DNA of 64,000 bases from Candidatus Enterococcus moelleringii (GTDB taxonomy: Bacteria > Bacillota > Bacilli > Lactobacillales > Enterococcaceae): the NCBI RefSeq assembly GCF_017377575.1, contig NZ_JAFREM010000018.1:186001-250000 (forward strand), read 5' to 3'. The translations under genes and the position numbers were made by a program. This document shows, piece by piece, positions 45,073-54,355 of the stretch (its first letter is position 1; every line of letters begins with the position of its first letter). Below the pieces are notes generated by a model, which saw nothing but the letters and a program-made list of their open reading frames with translations, searched no databases and was not told the DNA's origin.

Positions 45073-45729
45073 ATGGACTTTAGCGGTGCATTTGCTTGGA
45101 TCAATATCCGATTCCTTTTAGACGGGCTTTGGGTCACGATTCAAGTATCAATTGTTTCAATTATTTTAAGTATGATTTTAGGCGGGATTGCCGGAACTGT
45201 TCGTTACAGCAAAATTCCGTTTGTTTCCAAGATTGTCGGTATTGTAGTGGATGTCATTCGAAATTTACCGCTGCTGCTGATTATCTTCTTTACCTACTTT
45301 GCTTTACCGCAAATTGGGATCAAATTAAATATCTTTTGGGCTGCCGTTGCTGCTTTGACGATTTTTGAATCAGCGATGCTGTCAGAAATCTTCCGGGCAG
45401 GGCTTAACGCAGTGCCGATTGGTCAAACAGAGGCAGGTTTGTCTTCAGGCTTGACCTACATTCAAACCTTGATGATTATTATCATTCCTCAAGCGTTAAA
45501 ATCAATGCTGCCAGCCATTTTAAGCCAGTTGATTTCCTTAATTAAGGATACTTCATTGGCGGTTATTATCTCGCTGCCGGAATTGATGCACAATGCCAGA
45601 ATCGTGTATGGTCAAAACACCAACTACGTGATTCCGATGTTTGTGGCGATGACTGCGATGTATTTCGTCGTTTGTTACGCATTATCCTTGGCTTCAAGAT
45701 ACTTGGAAAATAGCAAATACAATTATTAA
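45073..45729 (+). CDS. amino-acid ABC transporter permease (second)
   Basis: A 218-residue permease of the same family with the EAA loop (TEAGLSSGLTYIQTLMIIII). AAAGGGAGG lies before the ATG. Last gene of the operon; a terminator follows. Confidence 0.92.
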   Translation: MDFSGAFAWINIRFLLDGLWVTIQVSIVSIILSMILGGIAGTVRYSKIPFVSKIVGIVVDVIRNLPLLLIIFFTYFALPQIGIKLNIFWAAVAALTIFESAMLSEIFRAGLNAVPIGQTEAGLSSGLTYIQTLMIIIIPQALKSMLPAILSQLISLIKDTSLAVIISLPELMHNARIVYGQNTNYVIPMFVAMTAMYFVVCYALSLASRYLENSKYNY

Positions 45730-45751
45730 AATAGAACTTTCAGACCGATGG

Positions 45752-45782
45752 AATCCAGAGAGCACCTTTCTCTGGATTTTTT
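45752..45782 (+). terminator. terminator of the amino-acid transporter operon
   Basis: AATCCAGAGA pairs with TCTCTGGATT around a short loop, then TTTTT. Confidence 0.8.
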
Positions 45783-46011
45783 GTGTCTGAAAAAAGCCGT
45801 CAGTAACGTTTTTCTCATAGGTGCAGCACAATTTATTTTTCAGGCATCTTTTTTTCATATGAATTCCCTTTTATTATCGTTTGTCATCAACAAAATATCC
45901 GCTAAAAGCAGCGGCTTGCTATAAGGTATCGTAAAAGAAATGATCTAGGACTTGAAAAAAAACGCTAAAAAGTACAAAATAAGGTGAAACTTGTAAAAGA
46001 TAGGATGAGAA

Positions 46012-46827
46012 ATGTTGTCTAATGAACTACCCATCGGTTTTATCGATTCAGGTGTTGGCGGTTTAACGGTTGTAAAAGAAGCAATGCGGCAGCTGCCAAA
46101 TGAACACATATTATACCTTGGCGACACCGCACGTTGCCCTTATGGACCTCGTCCTGCTCAGCAAGTCGTTGAATTCACTTGGCAAATGACCCAATTTTTA
46201 ATTGATCAAGGGATCAAAATGCTGGTGATTGCCTGCAATACGGCTACGGCCGTTGCCTTAGATGAAATCAAAGCAAAAGTAGATATTCCAGTGATCGGGG
46301 TGATTCAGCCTGGCTCACGTTCTGCTCTAAAAGCGAGTCACACTGGGGAAATTGCTGTAATCGGGACAGAAGGAACCGTAAAAAGCGCTACCTACGAAAA
46401 AGAGCTGTTGGAAAAATCGCCAGATGTACACGTCCGCAGCTTAGCTTGCCCTAAGTTCGTGCCAGTAGTAGAAAGTAACCAGTTCACCAGCCCAGTGGCG
46501 AAAAAAATCGTGGCGGAAACTTTGGCTCCTCTGATGTATAACAAGCCGGATACGCTGATTCTAGGTTGTACTCACTATCCCTTGCTGCGTCCGATTATCC
46601 AAAATGTCATGGGCAGCGACGTCACCTTGATTGACTCAGGAGCTGAAACGGTCAACGACCTAAGTACGCTTTTGGATTACTTTAACTTGAATAATTATGA
46701 TCGAAAAGTATCGAAAACTTGTAAATTTTATACAACTGGTTCACCGAAAATGTTTCGCGATATTGCCGGCGACTGGTTGGACCTTAAAACATTAGAGGTT
46801 GAACATATACATTTGGGAGGAAAATAA
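46012..46827 (+). CDS. murI: glutamate racemase
   Basis: A 271-residue racemase making D-glutamate for peptidoglycan. [20 protein letters not shown] opens it; the two catalytic Cys are in VIACNTATA (about 74) and LGCTHYPLL (about 185). [12 protein letters not shown] is the conserved substrate loop. The next gene begins directly after its stop with its ribosome site inside murI. Confidence 0.96.
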   Translation: MLSNELPIGFIDSGVGGLTVVKEAMRQLPNEHILYLGDTARCPYGPRPAQQVVEFTWQMTQFLIDQGIKMLVIACNTATAVALDEIKAKVDIPVIGVIQPGSRSALKASHTGEIAVIGTEGTVKSATYEKELLEKSPDVHVRSLACPKFVPVVESNQFTSPVAKKIVAETLAPLMYNKPDTLILGCTHYPLLRPIIQNVMGSDVTLIDSGAETVNDLSTLLDYFNLNNYDRKVSKTCKFYTTGSPKMFRDIAGDWLDLKTLEVEHIHLGGK

Positions 46828-48165
46828 ATGCGTCATGACGGAAGAAGTTTGCAGCAATTAAGAAACGTAACCATTGAAACCAACGTCTTTAAACATCCAG
46901 AAGGCTCAGTAGTCATCTCTTTTGGCGATACAAAGGTCATCTGTTCAGCGACAGTCGAAGAATCAGTACCACCCTTTTTACGGGGCGAGGGAACGGGCTG
47001 GGTAACTGCTGAATACAGCATGCTGCCAAGAGCTACCAATACCCGTAATCGTCGGGAAAGTGCCAAGGGCAAGCTGTCAGGCCGTACGATGGAAATTCAG
47101 CGTCTAATTGGCCGAGCATTGCGGGCAGTAATTGACTTAGCTAAATTAGGCGAACGCAGCATCGTAATCGATTGTGATGTCATTCAAGCAGACGGCGGTA
47201 CGCGTACCGCAAGTATTACCGGCGGCTTTGTTGCTTTACGTTTGGCTATAAATAAGTTGCTTGCGTCTGGTGAGCTGAAGGAAGATCCGATTAAGGAACA
47301 TCTAGCAGCAATTAGTGTCGGTATTTTGCCAGATGGTCAAGTCGTTACTGATTTAGACTATGTTGAAGATTCTTCAGCGGCTGTTGACATGAATATCGTC
47401 ATGACTGAATCAGGCCGTTTTGTCGAAATTCAAGGCACTGGTGAAGAAGCGACCTTTGATGATACGGAATTGAATGCCTTGATTTTACACGGAAAAGCTG
47501 GAATAGAAGAATTAGTCAGCTACCAAAAGGAAGCTTTGCACACGGTGGACGCTGAAGAAGTACCAGAAAAAACGGTAGTGATCGCTACCGGAAATCCAGG
47601 AAAAGCCAAAGAGTTTTCGGCACTGTTTGCCCGAGCCGGCTATCAAATCAAAACGTTAGCTGACTTCCCCAACTTGCCAGATGTAGAGGAAACCGGCAAG
47701 ACCTTTGAAGAAAATGCTCGTTTAAAGGCTGAAACAATTGCTCAGATCCTGCAGCAGCCGGTTTTGGCGGATGATTCTGGTCTAGCCGTAGATGCGCTAA
47801 ATGGCATGCCAGGGGTTTATTCCGCCCGTTTTGCGGGTGAACGTAAAAGTGATGCTGCCAACAATGCAAAGCTTTTACACGAACTAACAGAGGTGCCTGA
47901 TGAAAAGCGGACCGCTCATTTCCATTGCACGCTGGTATTTGCAGCACCTAATAAGGAAAGCTTGGTCGTAGAAGCCGATTGGCCCGGCCAAATCGCTCGC
48001 ATTCCGCAAGGAGATAACGGCTTTGGCTACGATCCATTATTTTTTGTTCCAGAATTTAACAAAACAGCAGCTGAAATGACCGCTGCTGAAAAAAATGAAG
48101 TCAGCCACCGGGCACAAGCAGTCAAAGCCTTGGAAAAAGTCTGGCAGAAATGGTTGGAGGGATAG
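46828..48165 (+). CDS. RNase PH - RdgB (XTP/dITP pyrophosphatase) fusion
   Basis: A 445-residue bifunctional protein. Residues 1-235 are a complete RNase PH ([57 protein letters not shown]), the phosphorolytic tRNA 3'-end exonuclease. From about residue 248 an RdgB/Ham1 domain starts ([17 protein letters not shown]) and ends near 440 ([13 protein letters not shown]), which removes non-canonical purine triphosphates. The linker shows no stop or frameshift. Co-transcribed with murI and the following phosphodiesterase. Confidence 0.94.
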   Translation: MRHDGRSLQQLRNVTIETNVFKHPEGSVVISFGDTKVICSATVEESVPPFLRGEGTGWVTAEYSMLPRATNTRNRRESAKGKLSGRTMEIQRLIGRALRAVIDLAKLGERSIVIDCDVIQADGGTRTASITGGFVALRLAINKLLASGELKEDPIKEHLAAISVGILPDGQVVTDLDYVEDSSAAVDMNIVMTESGRFVEIQGTGEEATFDDTELNALILHGKAGIEELVSYQKEALHTVDAEEVPEKTVVIATGNPGKAKEFSALFARAGYQIKTLADFPNLPDVEETGKTFEENARLKAETIAQILQQPVLADDSGLAVDALNGMPGVYSARFAGERKSDAANNAKLLHELTEVPDEKRTAHFHCTLVFAAPNKESLVVEADWPGQIARIPQGDNGFGYDPLFFVPEFNKTAAEMTAAEKNEVSHRAQAVKALEKVWQKWLEG

Positions 48166-48169
48166 ATTC

Positions 48170-48682
48170 ATGAAATATTTAGTAGTTAGTGATAATCATA
48201 GTGACCGCCAGATTTTAGATGAATTAATCAAACGTTACAACGGCAAAATGGATGGCATGTTTCACTGCGGCGACTCAGAGCTTGCCGCAAACGACATCAT
48301 GTGGAAGTATTTTACTGTAGTAGGAGGCAACTGCGATTACGATCCTGGTTACGAACCCGAACAGCTGGTTACCATTGGTGACGATCGGATCTTTATGACT
48401 CACGGTCATCGTTCCAATGTTCGTTTTGGTTTAAACGTGCTGTCCCTTCAAGCTCAAGAAGAGGGTGCTAATATCGCGTTATTTGGTCATATTCACCAAG
48501 CGGTGGCAGAAATGGATCAGGGGATTCTGTTCGTTAATCCCGGAAGTATCTCCCAGCCTCGCGGCCCAGTGCGGATTCCAAGTTATGCAATCATTGAAAG
48601 CACACCGGAAAAATACGTGGTGCAATACTACAATCGGGCCCATCAGCCTGTTGAAGAATTAGTAGCTGAGTTTGCTAAATAG
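48170..48682 (+). CDS. YfcE-family metallophosphoesterase
   Basis: A 170-residue calcineurin-like phosphodiesterase with metal-binding motifs VSDNHSD (about 7-13), HCGDSE, GNCDYD, THGHRSNV and FGHIHQ. Start at ATG 48170, directly after GGAGGGATAGATTC; the frame is open further upstream but that overlaps rdgB. It follows the fusion gene by 4 bases, so it belongs to the murI operon. Confidence 0.9.
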   Translation: MKYLVVSDNHSDRQILDELIKRYNGKMDGMFHCGDSELAANDIMWKYFTVVGGNCDYDPGYEPEQLVTIGDDRIFMTHGHRSNVRFGLNVLSLQAQEEGANIALFGHIHQAVAEMDQGILFVNPGSISQPRGPVRIPSYAIIESTPEKYVVQYYNRAHQPVEELVAEFAK

Positions 48683-48775
48683 TTTCTAATTTTTACTTAA
48701 CATTGAGCAAAAAAGCCCTTACTATAGGGTTGTTTCAGTAAAATAGATAGGGAAAGTAGAAACGGAGGCTGTTGT

Positions 48776-49267
48776 ATGATTAGTCGTACAATCGAGGAAT
48801 TAATGTCCGAAAAGAAGGACACAATGATGATTCCGTCTGAAAATGTAGCAAACGTTATGGTGGGCAATCCTTTGGAGCATGCGTTCTTAGTGTTATCTAA
48901 GGTTGGCTACTCGAAGATTCCGGTGTTAGATAAAGGGGATCGTTTTATCGGGCTGTTAAGCCTGAATGATGTTGTCAGCAAAATGATGGATATTGATGGA
49001 ATAGATACAAAAAATTTAAGCAAATATACTGTAGCAGACGTCATGAATACTGAGATCGAAACCGTGAAAGAAAATTGTGATCTGGAAGACATTATGCATT
49101 TGCTGGTGGATGCGGCCTTTATTCCGGTATTGGATGATGAAGGCGTCTTTAAGGGCATTATCACCCGGCGGGAAATTTTAAAAGCTGTCAATCATACCTT
49201 CCATGAATTGGACAAGAAACAACGTCTTAGTGGAAAATTCGTATTGCAGCCAGCAACATCAAAATAG
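48776..49267 (+). CDS. CBS-domain pair protein (CbpB/YkuL-like)
   Basis: A 163-residue protein of two CBS motifs (about 20-80 and 85-150) and little else, matching the CbpB/DarB proteins of Firmicutes, which bind cyclic di-AMP and tune (p)ppGpp synthesis or pyruvate carboxylase. GGAGG precedes the ATG. Nucleotide binding is inferred from the family. Confidence 0.8.
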   Translation: MISRTIEELMSEKKDTMMIPSENVANVMVGNPLEHAFLVLSKVGYSKIPVLDKGDRFIGLLSLNDVVSKMMDIDGIDTKNLSKYTVADVMNTEIETVKENCDLEDIMHLLVDAAFIPVLDDEGVFKGIITRREILKAVNHTFHELDKKQRLSGKFVLQPATSK

Positions 49268-49277
49268 CGACAAGATC

Positions 49278-49306
49278 AAGAAGCAGCTTCGGCTGTTTCT
49301 TTTTTT
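49278..49306 (+). terminator. terminator of the CBS gene
   Basis: AGAAGCAGC pairs with GCTGTTTCT around TTCG (a stable tetraloop), then seven T. Confidence 0.85.
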
Positions 49307-49389
49307 GCCATTCGTGCTTTTTGCAGTTTGTTTTGAGGGAAAGCAGTTTGTTCGTTAACTGCCATTTTTCACCTGCCAATACACATTAA

Positions 49390-49445
49390 TTGACTTTTCC
49401 TCAACCAATGAGTATTCTAGTAAAGTTATTAAAAGTAACCATTAC
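49390..49445 (+). promoter_or_regulatory. promoter with Zur-like dyad before rpsN2
   Basis: TTGACT (49390-49395), 17-base spacer, TATTCT (49413-49418). The dyad GTAACCATTAC (49435-49445) lies just after the likely start of transcription and resembles the core of Gram-positive Zur sites (GTAATnATTAC). Confidence 0.5.
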
Positions 49446-49485
49446 AGTTTAATCAATAGATACCTATGGGAAAGGAAGTCAAGAA

Positions 49486-49755
49486 ATGGCTAAAAAATCT
49501 AAAATTGTTAAAGCACAAAAACAACGGGCTTTAATTGAAAAATATGCAGAACAACGTCAAGCTCTAAAAGCGGCTGGCGATTACGAAGGCTTAGCAAAGC
49601 TGCCTAAGGAATCCAATCCTAACCGTCTGAAACATCGGGATTTAATCGATGGACGTCCACGAGGCTATATGCGCAAGTTCGGCATGTCTCGTATCCACTT
49701 CCGCGAATTGGCCCATAAAGGCCAAATTCCCGGCGTAAAGAAAGCCAGCTGGTAA
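49486..49755 (+). CDS. rpsN2: ribosomal protein S14, zinc-independent type
   Basis: An 89-residue S14 lacking the CxxC zinc ribbon of the main Gram-positive form ([20 protein letters not shown], no Cys). Such alternative S14 genes replace the zinc protein under zinc shortage and are usually Zur-repressed, which agrees with the dyad upstream. GGAAAGGAAG precedes the start. A strong terminator follows. Confidence 0.92.
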   Translation: MAKKSKIVKAQKQRALIEKYAEQRQALKAAGDYEGLAKLPKESNPNRLKHRDLIDGRPRGYMRKFGMSRIHFRELAHKGQIPGVKKASW

Positions 49756-49764
49756 AGATAAAGC

Positions 49765-49809
49765 AAATACCCTCAAACTGCTCACAGGCTGTTTGAGGGT
49801 ATTTATTTT
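49765..49809. terminator. terminator
   Basis: AAATACCCTCAAAC pairs with GTTTGAGGGTATTT; it lies between the convergent rpsN2 and mscS genes and can serve both. Confidence 0.85.
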
Positions 49810-49831
49810 GTAAATTTTTATCCAGCTGCTG

Positions 49832-50743
49832 CTACGAGAGTGTAATAGGGTTGTTAGGAATAGTAAACCCATGATCGGTCAATTCCTTCACATAGTTCGC
49901 CAAAAACTCTTCCTTCAATGGCAGCTGTCTTCCATTGGTTACGTACATCACGGTTCGAATGGCGTAGTTGCTGTTGCCTAAATCCACCATCCCAAAAAGA
50001 TTTGGTCCATCAAAGATTTCATCTTTATAGGTTTTTCCTAAGCGATCATTGACCTTTTGGATCAATTGATTGATTTCCTGATAGCCTTCATTTGGCTGAA
50101 TCCGAATATCAATCAATACCTGCATGTGTGCTCGTGACAGGTTGCTGATGGTAGTGATGTTGCGGTTAGGGACAAAGTGAACCGTGCCGTCAGCTGCTTT
50201 TAACTGCACCATGCGAATCCCCACCGAAGTAACCGTTCCTTCGATTTGCAAATTAACCAGTTTAATGTAATCTCCCACATCAATCTGCTGCTCCAAAATG
50301 ATGAAGAAACCAGTGATGATGTCGTTCATGAAGCCCTGGGCACCAAGTCCAATCGCAATACCAGCAATTCCGGCCCCGGCCAATAGCGAGCCCACTGGAA
50401 TGCCAATCGTGTCTAATACCGAGTAAAGGAAAAAGAAAAACAAGGTATAAGAAAAAATATTAGACGACAAGGTATGAATCGTCTCGATTCGAGTGGTACT
50501 GCCAGCGACTTTACGCTTTTGGCGATCAAAGGATTGAGTAATTAAGAAATTTCCGGCTTTACGAATGATTCCGAAAAGAATCAAAATCGCCAGCAAAGTA
50601 ATCCCTTTTGAAATGAAGGTGGAAAAGACGGCATCCCAATCAATCGACTGCCAATAACGCTGCCATGCTGAGATTTTTTCTGTTGCCTGATCTACGACAT
50701 CAAGTCCGGTCGAATCAGTGGTTTGTATTGCTAAAAAAAGCAT
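49832..50743 (-). CDS. small-conductance mechanosensitive channel, MscS family
   Basis: A 303-residue channel: TM helices near 40-60, 85-110 and 115-140, the TM3 motif GAGIAGIAIGLGAQGFMNDI, and the cytoplasmic beta domain (GDYIKLVNLQIEGTV, VPNRNITTISNLSR). Start at ATG 50743 with AAGGAAGAG; the frame extends 7 residues upstream. Opens under hypo-osmotic stretch. Confidence 0.9.
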   Translation of the reverse strand: MLFLAIQTTDSTGLDVVDQATEKISAWQRYWQSIDWDAVFSTFISKGITLLAILILFGIIRKAGNFLITQSFDRQKRKVAGSTTRIETIHTLSSNIFSYTLFFFFLYSVLDTIGIPVGSLLAGAGIAGIAIGLGAQGFMNDIITGFFIILEQQIDVGDYIKLVNLQIEGTVTSVGIRMVQLKAADGTVHFVPNRNITTISNLSRAHMQVLIDIRIQPNEGYQEINQLIQKVNDRLGKTYKDEIFDGPNLFGMVDLGNSNYAIRTVMYVTNGRQLPLKEEFLANYVKELTDHGFTIPNNPITLS

Positions 50744-50911
50744 CAATCTCTTCCTTTCTTCCAACGCATTTCATTTTATCAAGTTTTAAATAGTCTGTCG
50801 ATAGTTCTGCTGAAGATAAAAAGACAGAAAATTCCAAAAAAATTGAAAATATTCATGACAAGTTTCCAACAAAGTGGTAGACTAACGTTTATATAAAAAG
50901 GAGATGATAGA

Positions 50912-51928
50912 ATGGTTAATATAAAATGGGAAGAATTAGGGTTTGACTACATCAAAACCCCTTATCGTTATATCTCACATTGGAAAAATGGTGAATGGGA
51001 TGAAGGCCATTTAACTGAAGACAATAAAATTACAATCAGCGAGGGTTCAACTTGCTTGCACTATGGACAAGAATGCTTTGAAGGACTGAAAGCCTATCGC
51101 CGCAAAGACGGTAAAATCAACTTGTTCCGTCCGGATGAAAACAGCAAACGTCTAAACCGCAGTGCTGAAAGAATGTGTATGCCGGAAGTTCCGGAAGATA
51201 AATTCATCGATGCAGTAAAACAAGTGGTTTTAGCCAACGAAGAATATGTACCTCCATATGGCACAGGCGCGACGTTATACATTCGTCCTTACCTAATCGG
51301 AGTTGGAGATAACATTGGTGTTGTGGAAGCACCTGAGTATCTATTCTCAGTCTTCTGCATGCCGGTAGGACCTTACTTCAAAGGCGGAATGGCACCAACC
51401 AACTTTATCGTTTCTGAATACGATCGTGCTGCACCGCAAGGAACTGGAGCAGCAAAAGTAGGGGGCAACTACGCCGCGAGTCTTTTGCCAGGTTATCAAG
51501 CTCACAAGCGCAATTTCTCTGATTGTATTTATTTAGATCCGGCAACTCACACGAAAATTGAGGAAGTGGGCTCTGCGAACTTCTTTGGTATTACCAAAGA
51601 CAATCAATTTGTTACGCCGACTTCACCATCAATTTTACCGAGTATTACGAAGTATTCTTTGCTGCATTTGGCGAAAGATCGCTTTGACATGGAAACGGTG
51701 GAAGGGGATGTTTATCTAGACAAACTGGATGAATTTACTGAAGCTGGAGCATGTGGTACAGCGGCGGTTATCTCACCAATCGGCGGAATTCAAAACGGCG
51801 ATGATTTCCACGTCTTTTACAGTGAAACCGAAGTTGGGCCAGTAACCAAGAAATTATATGACGAACTAGTTGGAATTCAGTTTGGTGACGTAGAAGCACC
51901 AGAAGGCTGGATTTACACAGTAGAATAG
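50912..51928 (+). CDS. ilvE: branched-chain amino-acid aminotransferase
   Basis: A 338-residue fold-type IV PLP enzyme (IlvE class): SEGSTCLHYGQECFEGLKAY, FRPDENSKRLNRSAERMCMP, GTGAAKVGGNYAASL and EEVGSANFFGI. It catalyses the last step of Leu/Ile/Val synthesis or first step of their breakdown. AAAAGGAG precedes the ATG. A single-gene unit. Confidence 0.95.
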   Translation: MVNIKWEELGFDYIKTPYRYISHWKNGEWDEGHLTEDNKITISEGSTCLHYGQECFEGLKAYRRKDGKINLFRPDENSKRLNRSAERMCMPEVPEDKFIDAVKQVVLANEEYVPPYGTGATLYIRPYLIGVGDNIGVVEAPEYLFSVFCMPVGPYFKGGMAPTNFIVSEYDRAAPQGTGAAKVGGNYAASLLPGYQAHKRNFSDCIYLDPATHTKIEEVGSANFFGITKDNQFVTPTSPSILPSITKYSLLHLAKDRFDMETVEGDVYLDKLDEFTEAGACGTAAVISPIGGIQNGDDFHVFYSETEVGPVTKKLYDELVGIQFGDVEAPEGWIYTVE

Positions 51929-51934
51929 AACACA

Positions 51935-51973
51935 CAAAAGCTGCTGCCAATTCAAAACTGGCAGCAGCTTTTG
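51935..51973 (+). terminator. terminator of ilvE
   Basis: CAAAAGCTGCTGCCA pairs with TGGCAGCAGCTTTTG. Confidence 0.85.
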
Positions 51974-52045
51974 TATACCTATATATTGCTTAATGGGGGC
52001 GTAGTTGAGGATAGAGTCACAAAATTTTAAACACTTTATGTCTAT

Positions 52046-52801
52046 CTAGCTTAAATGCACACCTTTATCCACGTAAATAATATCACCAACGATACCGCTA
52101 GCTAGTGGGCTCAACAAGAATGCACAAGTTTGGCCGACTTCATCGATCGTTACACTGACTTTATCCGGTGTCCGTTCTTCAGAAAGGTTAAGTAAGGATT
52201 GGTAATCCTTCACGCCAGTTACCGCTAATGTTTTCAAGGCACCTGCGGAGATAGCATTCACTCGAACGCCTTTTGGTGACAATTCGGTCGCCAGGTAGCG
52301 TACTTCAGCTTCCAAAGCAGCTTTAGCGATACCCATCATGTTGTAGTTAGGGATTGAACGTTCTGACCCCATGTAAGTCATAGTTACGATACTGCTGCCT
52401 GGATTTAGAATTGGCAGCGCATATTTCGTTAATGCTAGTAATGAATAGGCACTAACATCCTGTGCTAGACTAAAGCCGTCACGGGTAATTTCTGATACGT
52501 CTCCAGATAATTCCTCTTTGTTGGCAAAAGCAATCGAATGTAAGAAGCCGTCGATGTTGCCGACTAATTCTTTAATAGCAGCCATAGCTTTTTCAATGTT
52601 TTCATCTTTAGATACATCTAGTTCAACCATTGGTGCATCTTCACCAACTAATTTGACTAACCCTTTTTTCATGCGATCGTTTTGGTACGTATAGATAACT
52701 TCTGCTCCTTGGTCGGCGATAGCTTTCGCACAGCCCCAAGCGATACTTCTCTTATTTGCGACACCAGTCACAAGAATTTTCTTTCCAGTTAAAAATGACA
52801 T
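52046..52801 (-). CDS. fabI: enoyl-ACP reductase I
   Basis: A 251-residue NADH-dependent reductase of fatty-acid synthesis: GVANKRSIAWGCAKAI (nucleotide site), ISAGALKTLAVTGV, and the catalytic Tyr-x6-Lys (the Y of SIPNYNMMGIAKAALEAEV). AGGAG lies before the ATG. A TTGACA promoter with an overlapping FabT-type box lies in the divergent region. Confidence 0.95.
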   Translation of the reverse strand: MSFLTGKKILVTGVANKRSIAWGCAKAIADQGAEVIYTYQNDRMKKGLVKLVGEDAPMVELDVSKDENIEKAMAAIKELVGNIDGFLHSIAFANKEELSGDVSEITRDGFSLAQDVSAYSLLALTKYALPILNPGSSIVTMTYMGSERSIPNYNMMGIAKAALEAEVRYLATELSPKGVRVNAISAGALKTLAVTGVKDYQSLLNLSEERTPDKVSVTIDEVGQTCAFLLSPLASGIVGDIIYVDKGVHLS

Positions 52802-52857
52802 GCGGTTGATTCACTCCTAGTTTAATTTTCGTATGAACACATTATGTTGGAAAAAGC

Positions 52858-52935
52858 TTTGATTGTCAAACTATTTTTTTATTAATCTGGTAATGCTTGA
52901 AAAAGAAGAGAGAATATGATAGTTTGATAATCAAA
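52858..52935. promoter_or_regulatory. divergent fabI / FabZ-like promoter region with two FabT-type boxes
   Basis: TTTGATTGTCAAA (52858-52870) overlaps the leftward -35 TTGACA of fabI (-10 CATAAT). TTTGATAATCAAA (52923-52935) lies 25 bases before the FabZ-like start. Both fit the FabT operator core TTTGATTATCAAA with one change each. FabT is the MarR-type repressor of fatty-acid genes in lactic acid bacteria. Confidence 0.7.
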
Positions 52936-52959
52936 CAAATAAGATGTCGAGGTGCAAGA

Positions 52960-53406
52960 ATGGAAATACTAATGAACGTTGAAGAAATTATGGAAATCAT
53001 TCCAAACCGCTTTCCAATTTACTATCTAGATGCTGTCGTAGAATTTGAGGACGAAAAGCATATCACTGCAGTCAAAAACTTAACCATGAATGAAGATTTT
53101 TTCCAAGGCTATTTTCCAAATGATCCAATGATGCCAGGTACGCTAATCGTTGAAGCCTTAGCACAGGCGGGCTCATTGCTGATTCTGAAGTCAGAAGCCT
53201 TCCAAGGAAAAACGGCTTATATTGGTGGAATCAACAAGGCTGTTTTCCACGAAAAAGTAAAACCAGGCGACACGCTGTTTTTGAACTTTGATATTGAAAA
53301 AATCAAAGGGCCAGTAGGAACAGCAAAAGCTTGGGCGACTGTGGGGGACACGGTAGTTACTGACTGCCAATTTACCTTTATCGTCGGCGACAAAGAGCAA
53401 AAATAA
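52960..53406 (+). CDS. FabZ/FabN-like hotdog protein with altered catalytic residue
   Basis: A 148-residue hotdog-fold protein like FabZ/FabN dehydratases: EEIMEIIPNRFPIYYLDAVV, then FFQGYFPNDPMMPGTLIVEA. The FabZ catalytic His of the GHFP motif is Tyr here (Tyr51), while the partner Glu is kept (Glu65). Start at ATG 52960 behind AGGTG; the frame is open upstream to 52897 but the extra part has no support. Divergent from fabI and shares FabT-type regulation. It may be inactive, regulatory or have an altered mechanism. Confidence 0.85.
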   Translation: MEILMNVEEIMEIIPNRFPIYYLDAVVEFEDEKHITAVKNLTMNEDFFQGYFPNDPMMPGTLIVEALAQAGSLLILKSEAFQGKTAYIGGINKAVFHEKVKPGDTLFLNFDIEKIKGPVGTAKAWATVGDTVVTDCQFTFIVGDKEQK

Positions 53407-53414
53407 GCATAAAA

Positions 53415-53454
53415 AATAAGCCGGAATCAGTTGGAAAACTGACTTCGGCTTATT
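53415..53454. terminator. bidirectional terminator
   Basis: AATAAGCCG pairs with CGGCTTATT with inner TCAGT/ACTGA, between convergent genes. Confidence 0.75.
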
Positions 53455-53466
53455 AAATTCTTAAAC

Positions 53467-54216
53467 TTATTCCTTTGGTTCTTGTAAAATTTTGATCTCA
53501 TTGATCTTTACTGGCTCCACTGGAGTTGAGTTTTCCCCTTGGCTATTAGCCTCAGTTTCAGCAGCAGCAATTTTATCAACTACATCCATACCCTCAGTAA
53601 CTTGACCGAACACAGCATGAACGCCATCTAGAGTAGGTGTTCCACCATTTTTGTAAGCCTCAATGATTTTTTCAGGTGTATATTGAATTGCTAAGCCATC
53701 ACTTTTATCTTCCGTATTTTGTACAATGAAGAACTGGCTGCCATTAGTATCAGGCCCCGCATTGGCCATCGAAAGAGCGCCGCGGATGTTGTACAAGCTT
53801 GGTGAGATTTCATCCTCGAAAGGATCGCCCCAAATACTTTCGCCGCCCATACCAGTACCTTCAGGGTCGCCCCCCTGGATCATGAAGTCATTCACTACAC
53901 GATGGAAGGTTGTATCATTATAATAGCCATCCTTAGCATGTGTTACGAAGTTTTCCACGGTTTTTGGTGCTTCTTTCGGGAACAACTTAATTTTAATATT
54001 GCCTTCAGTTGTTACCATTTCCACCAAGTATTCGTCATCGGTTACTTCATTGGAAAGCTGCGGCAGGTCTACCTTGTTTAAATCTACACTAGATTCTTGC
54101 GTGGAGTTAGAAGCGCTCCCCGATGAATTTGTCGCGTCATTGCCAGAGTTGCAGGCAGCCAAAAGGCCAACGGATAAGACTAAAGCGCTGCTGAGTAATA
54201 CTTTTTTTAGTTGCAT
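53467..54216 (-). CDS. cyclophilin-type peptidyl-prolyl isomerase lipoprotein
   Basis: A 249-residue lipoprotein: signal with lipobox LLAAC (Cys near 22), Ser/Asn linker, then the cyclophilin domain (about 65-240) with [19 protein letters not shown] and SQFFIVQNT, which contain the catalytic Arg and the Phe/Met of the active site. Helps fold exported proteins at the membrane surface. Confidence 0.93.
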   Translation of the reverse strand: MQLKKVLLSSALVLSVGLLAACNSGNDATNSSGSASNSTQESSVDLNKVDLPQLSNEVTDDEYLVEMVTTEGNIKIKLFPKEAPKTVENFVTHAKDGYYNDTTFHRVVNDFMIQGGDPEGTGMGGESIWGDPFEDEISPSLYNIRGALSMANAGPDTNGSQFFIVQNTEDKSDGLAIQYTPEKIIEAYKNGGTPTLDGVHAVFGQVTEGMDVVDKIAAAETEANSQGENSTPVEPVKINEIKILQEPKE

Positions 54217-54299
54217 ATAAATCTCCCTTCAAAATTCTTTCCTTTCCATCATAACAAAAAACGAACCGACTTCCTATGAAAAAAAGTTGATTTTTCCTC

Positions 54300-54330
54300 T
54301 AAAAAAAGAGAAGACCGAAGTCTCCTCTTA
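54300..54330 (-). terminator. terminator of gap
   Basis: AAGAGAAGAC pairs with GTCTCCTCTT around CGAA; on the minus strand a run of seven T follows. Confidence 0.75.
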
Positions 54331-54355
54331 TGTCTGAGCATTAAATTGTGGTTGC

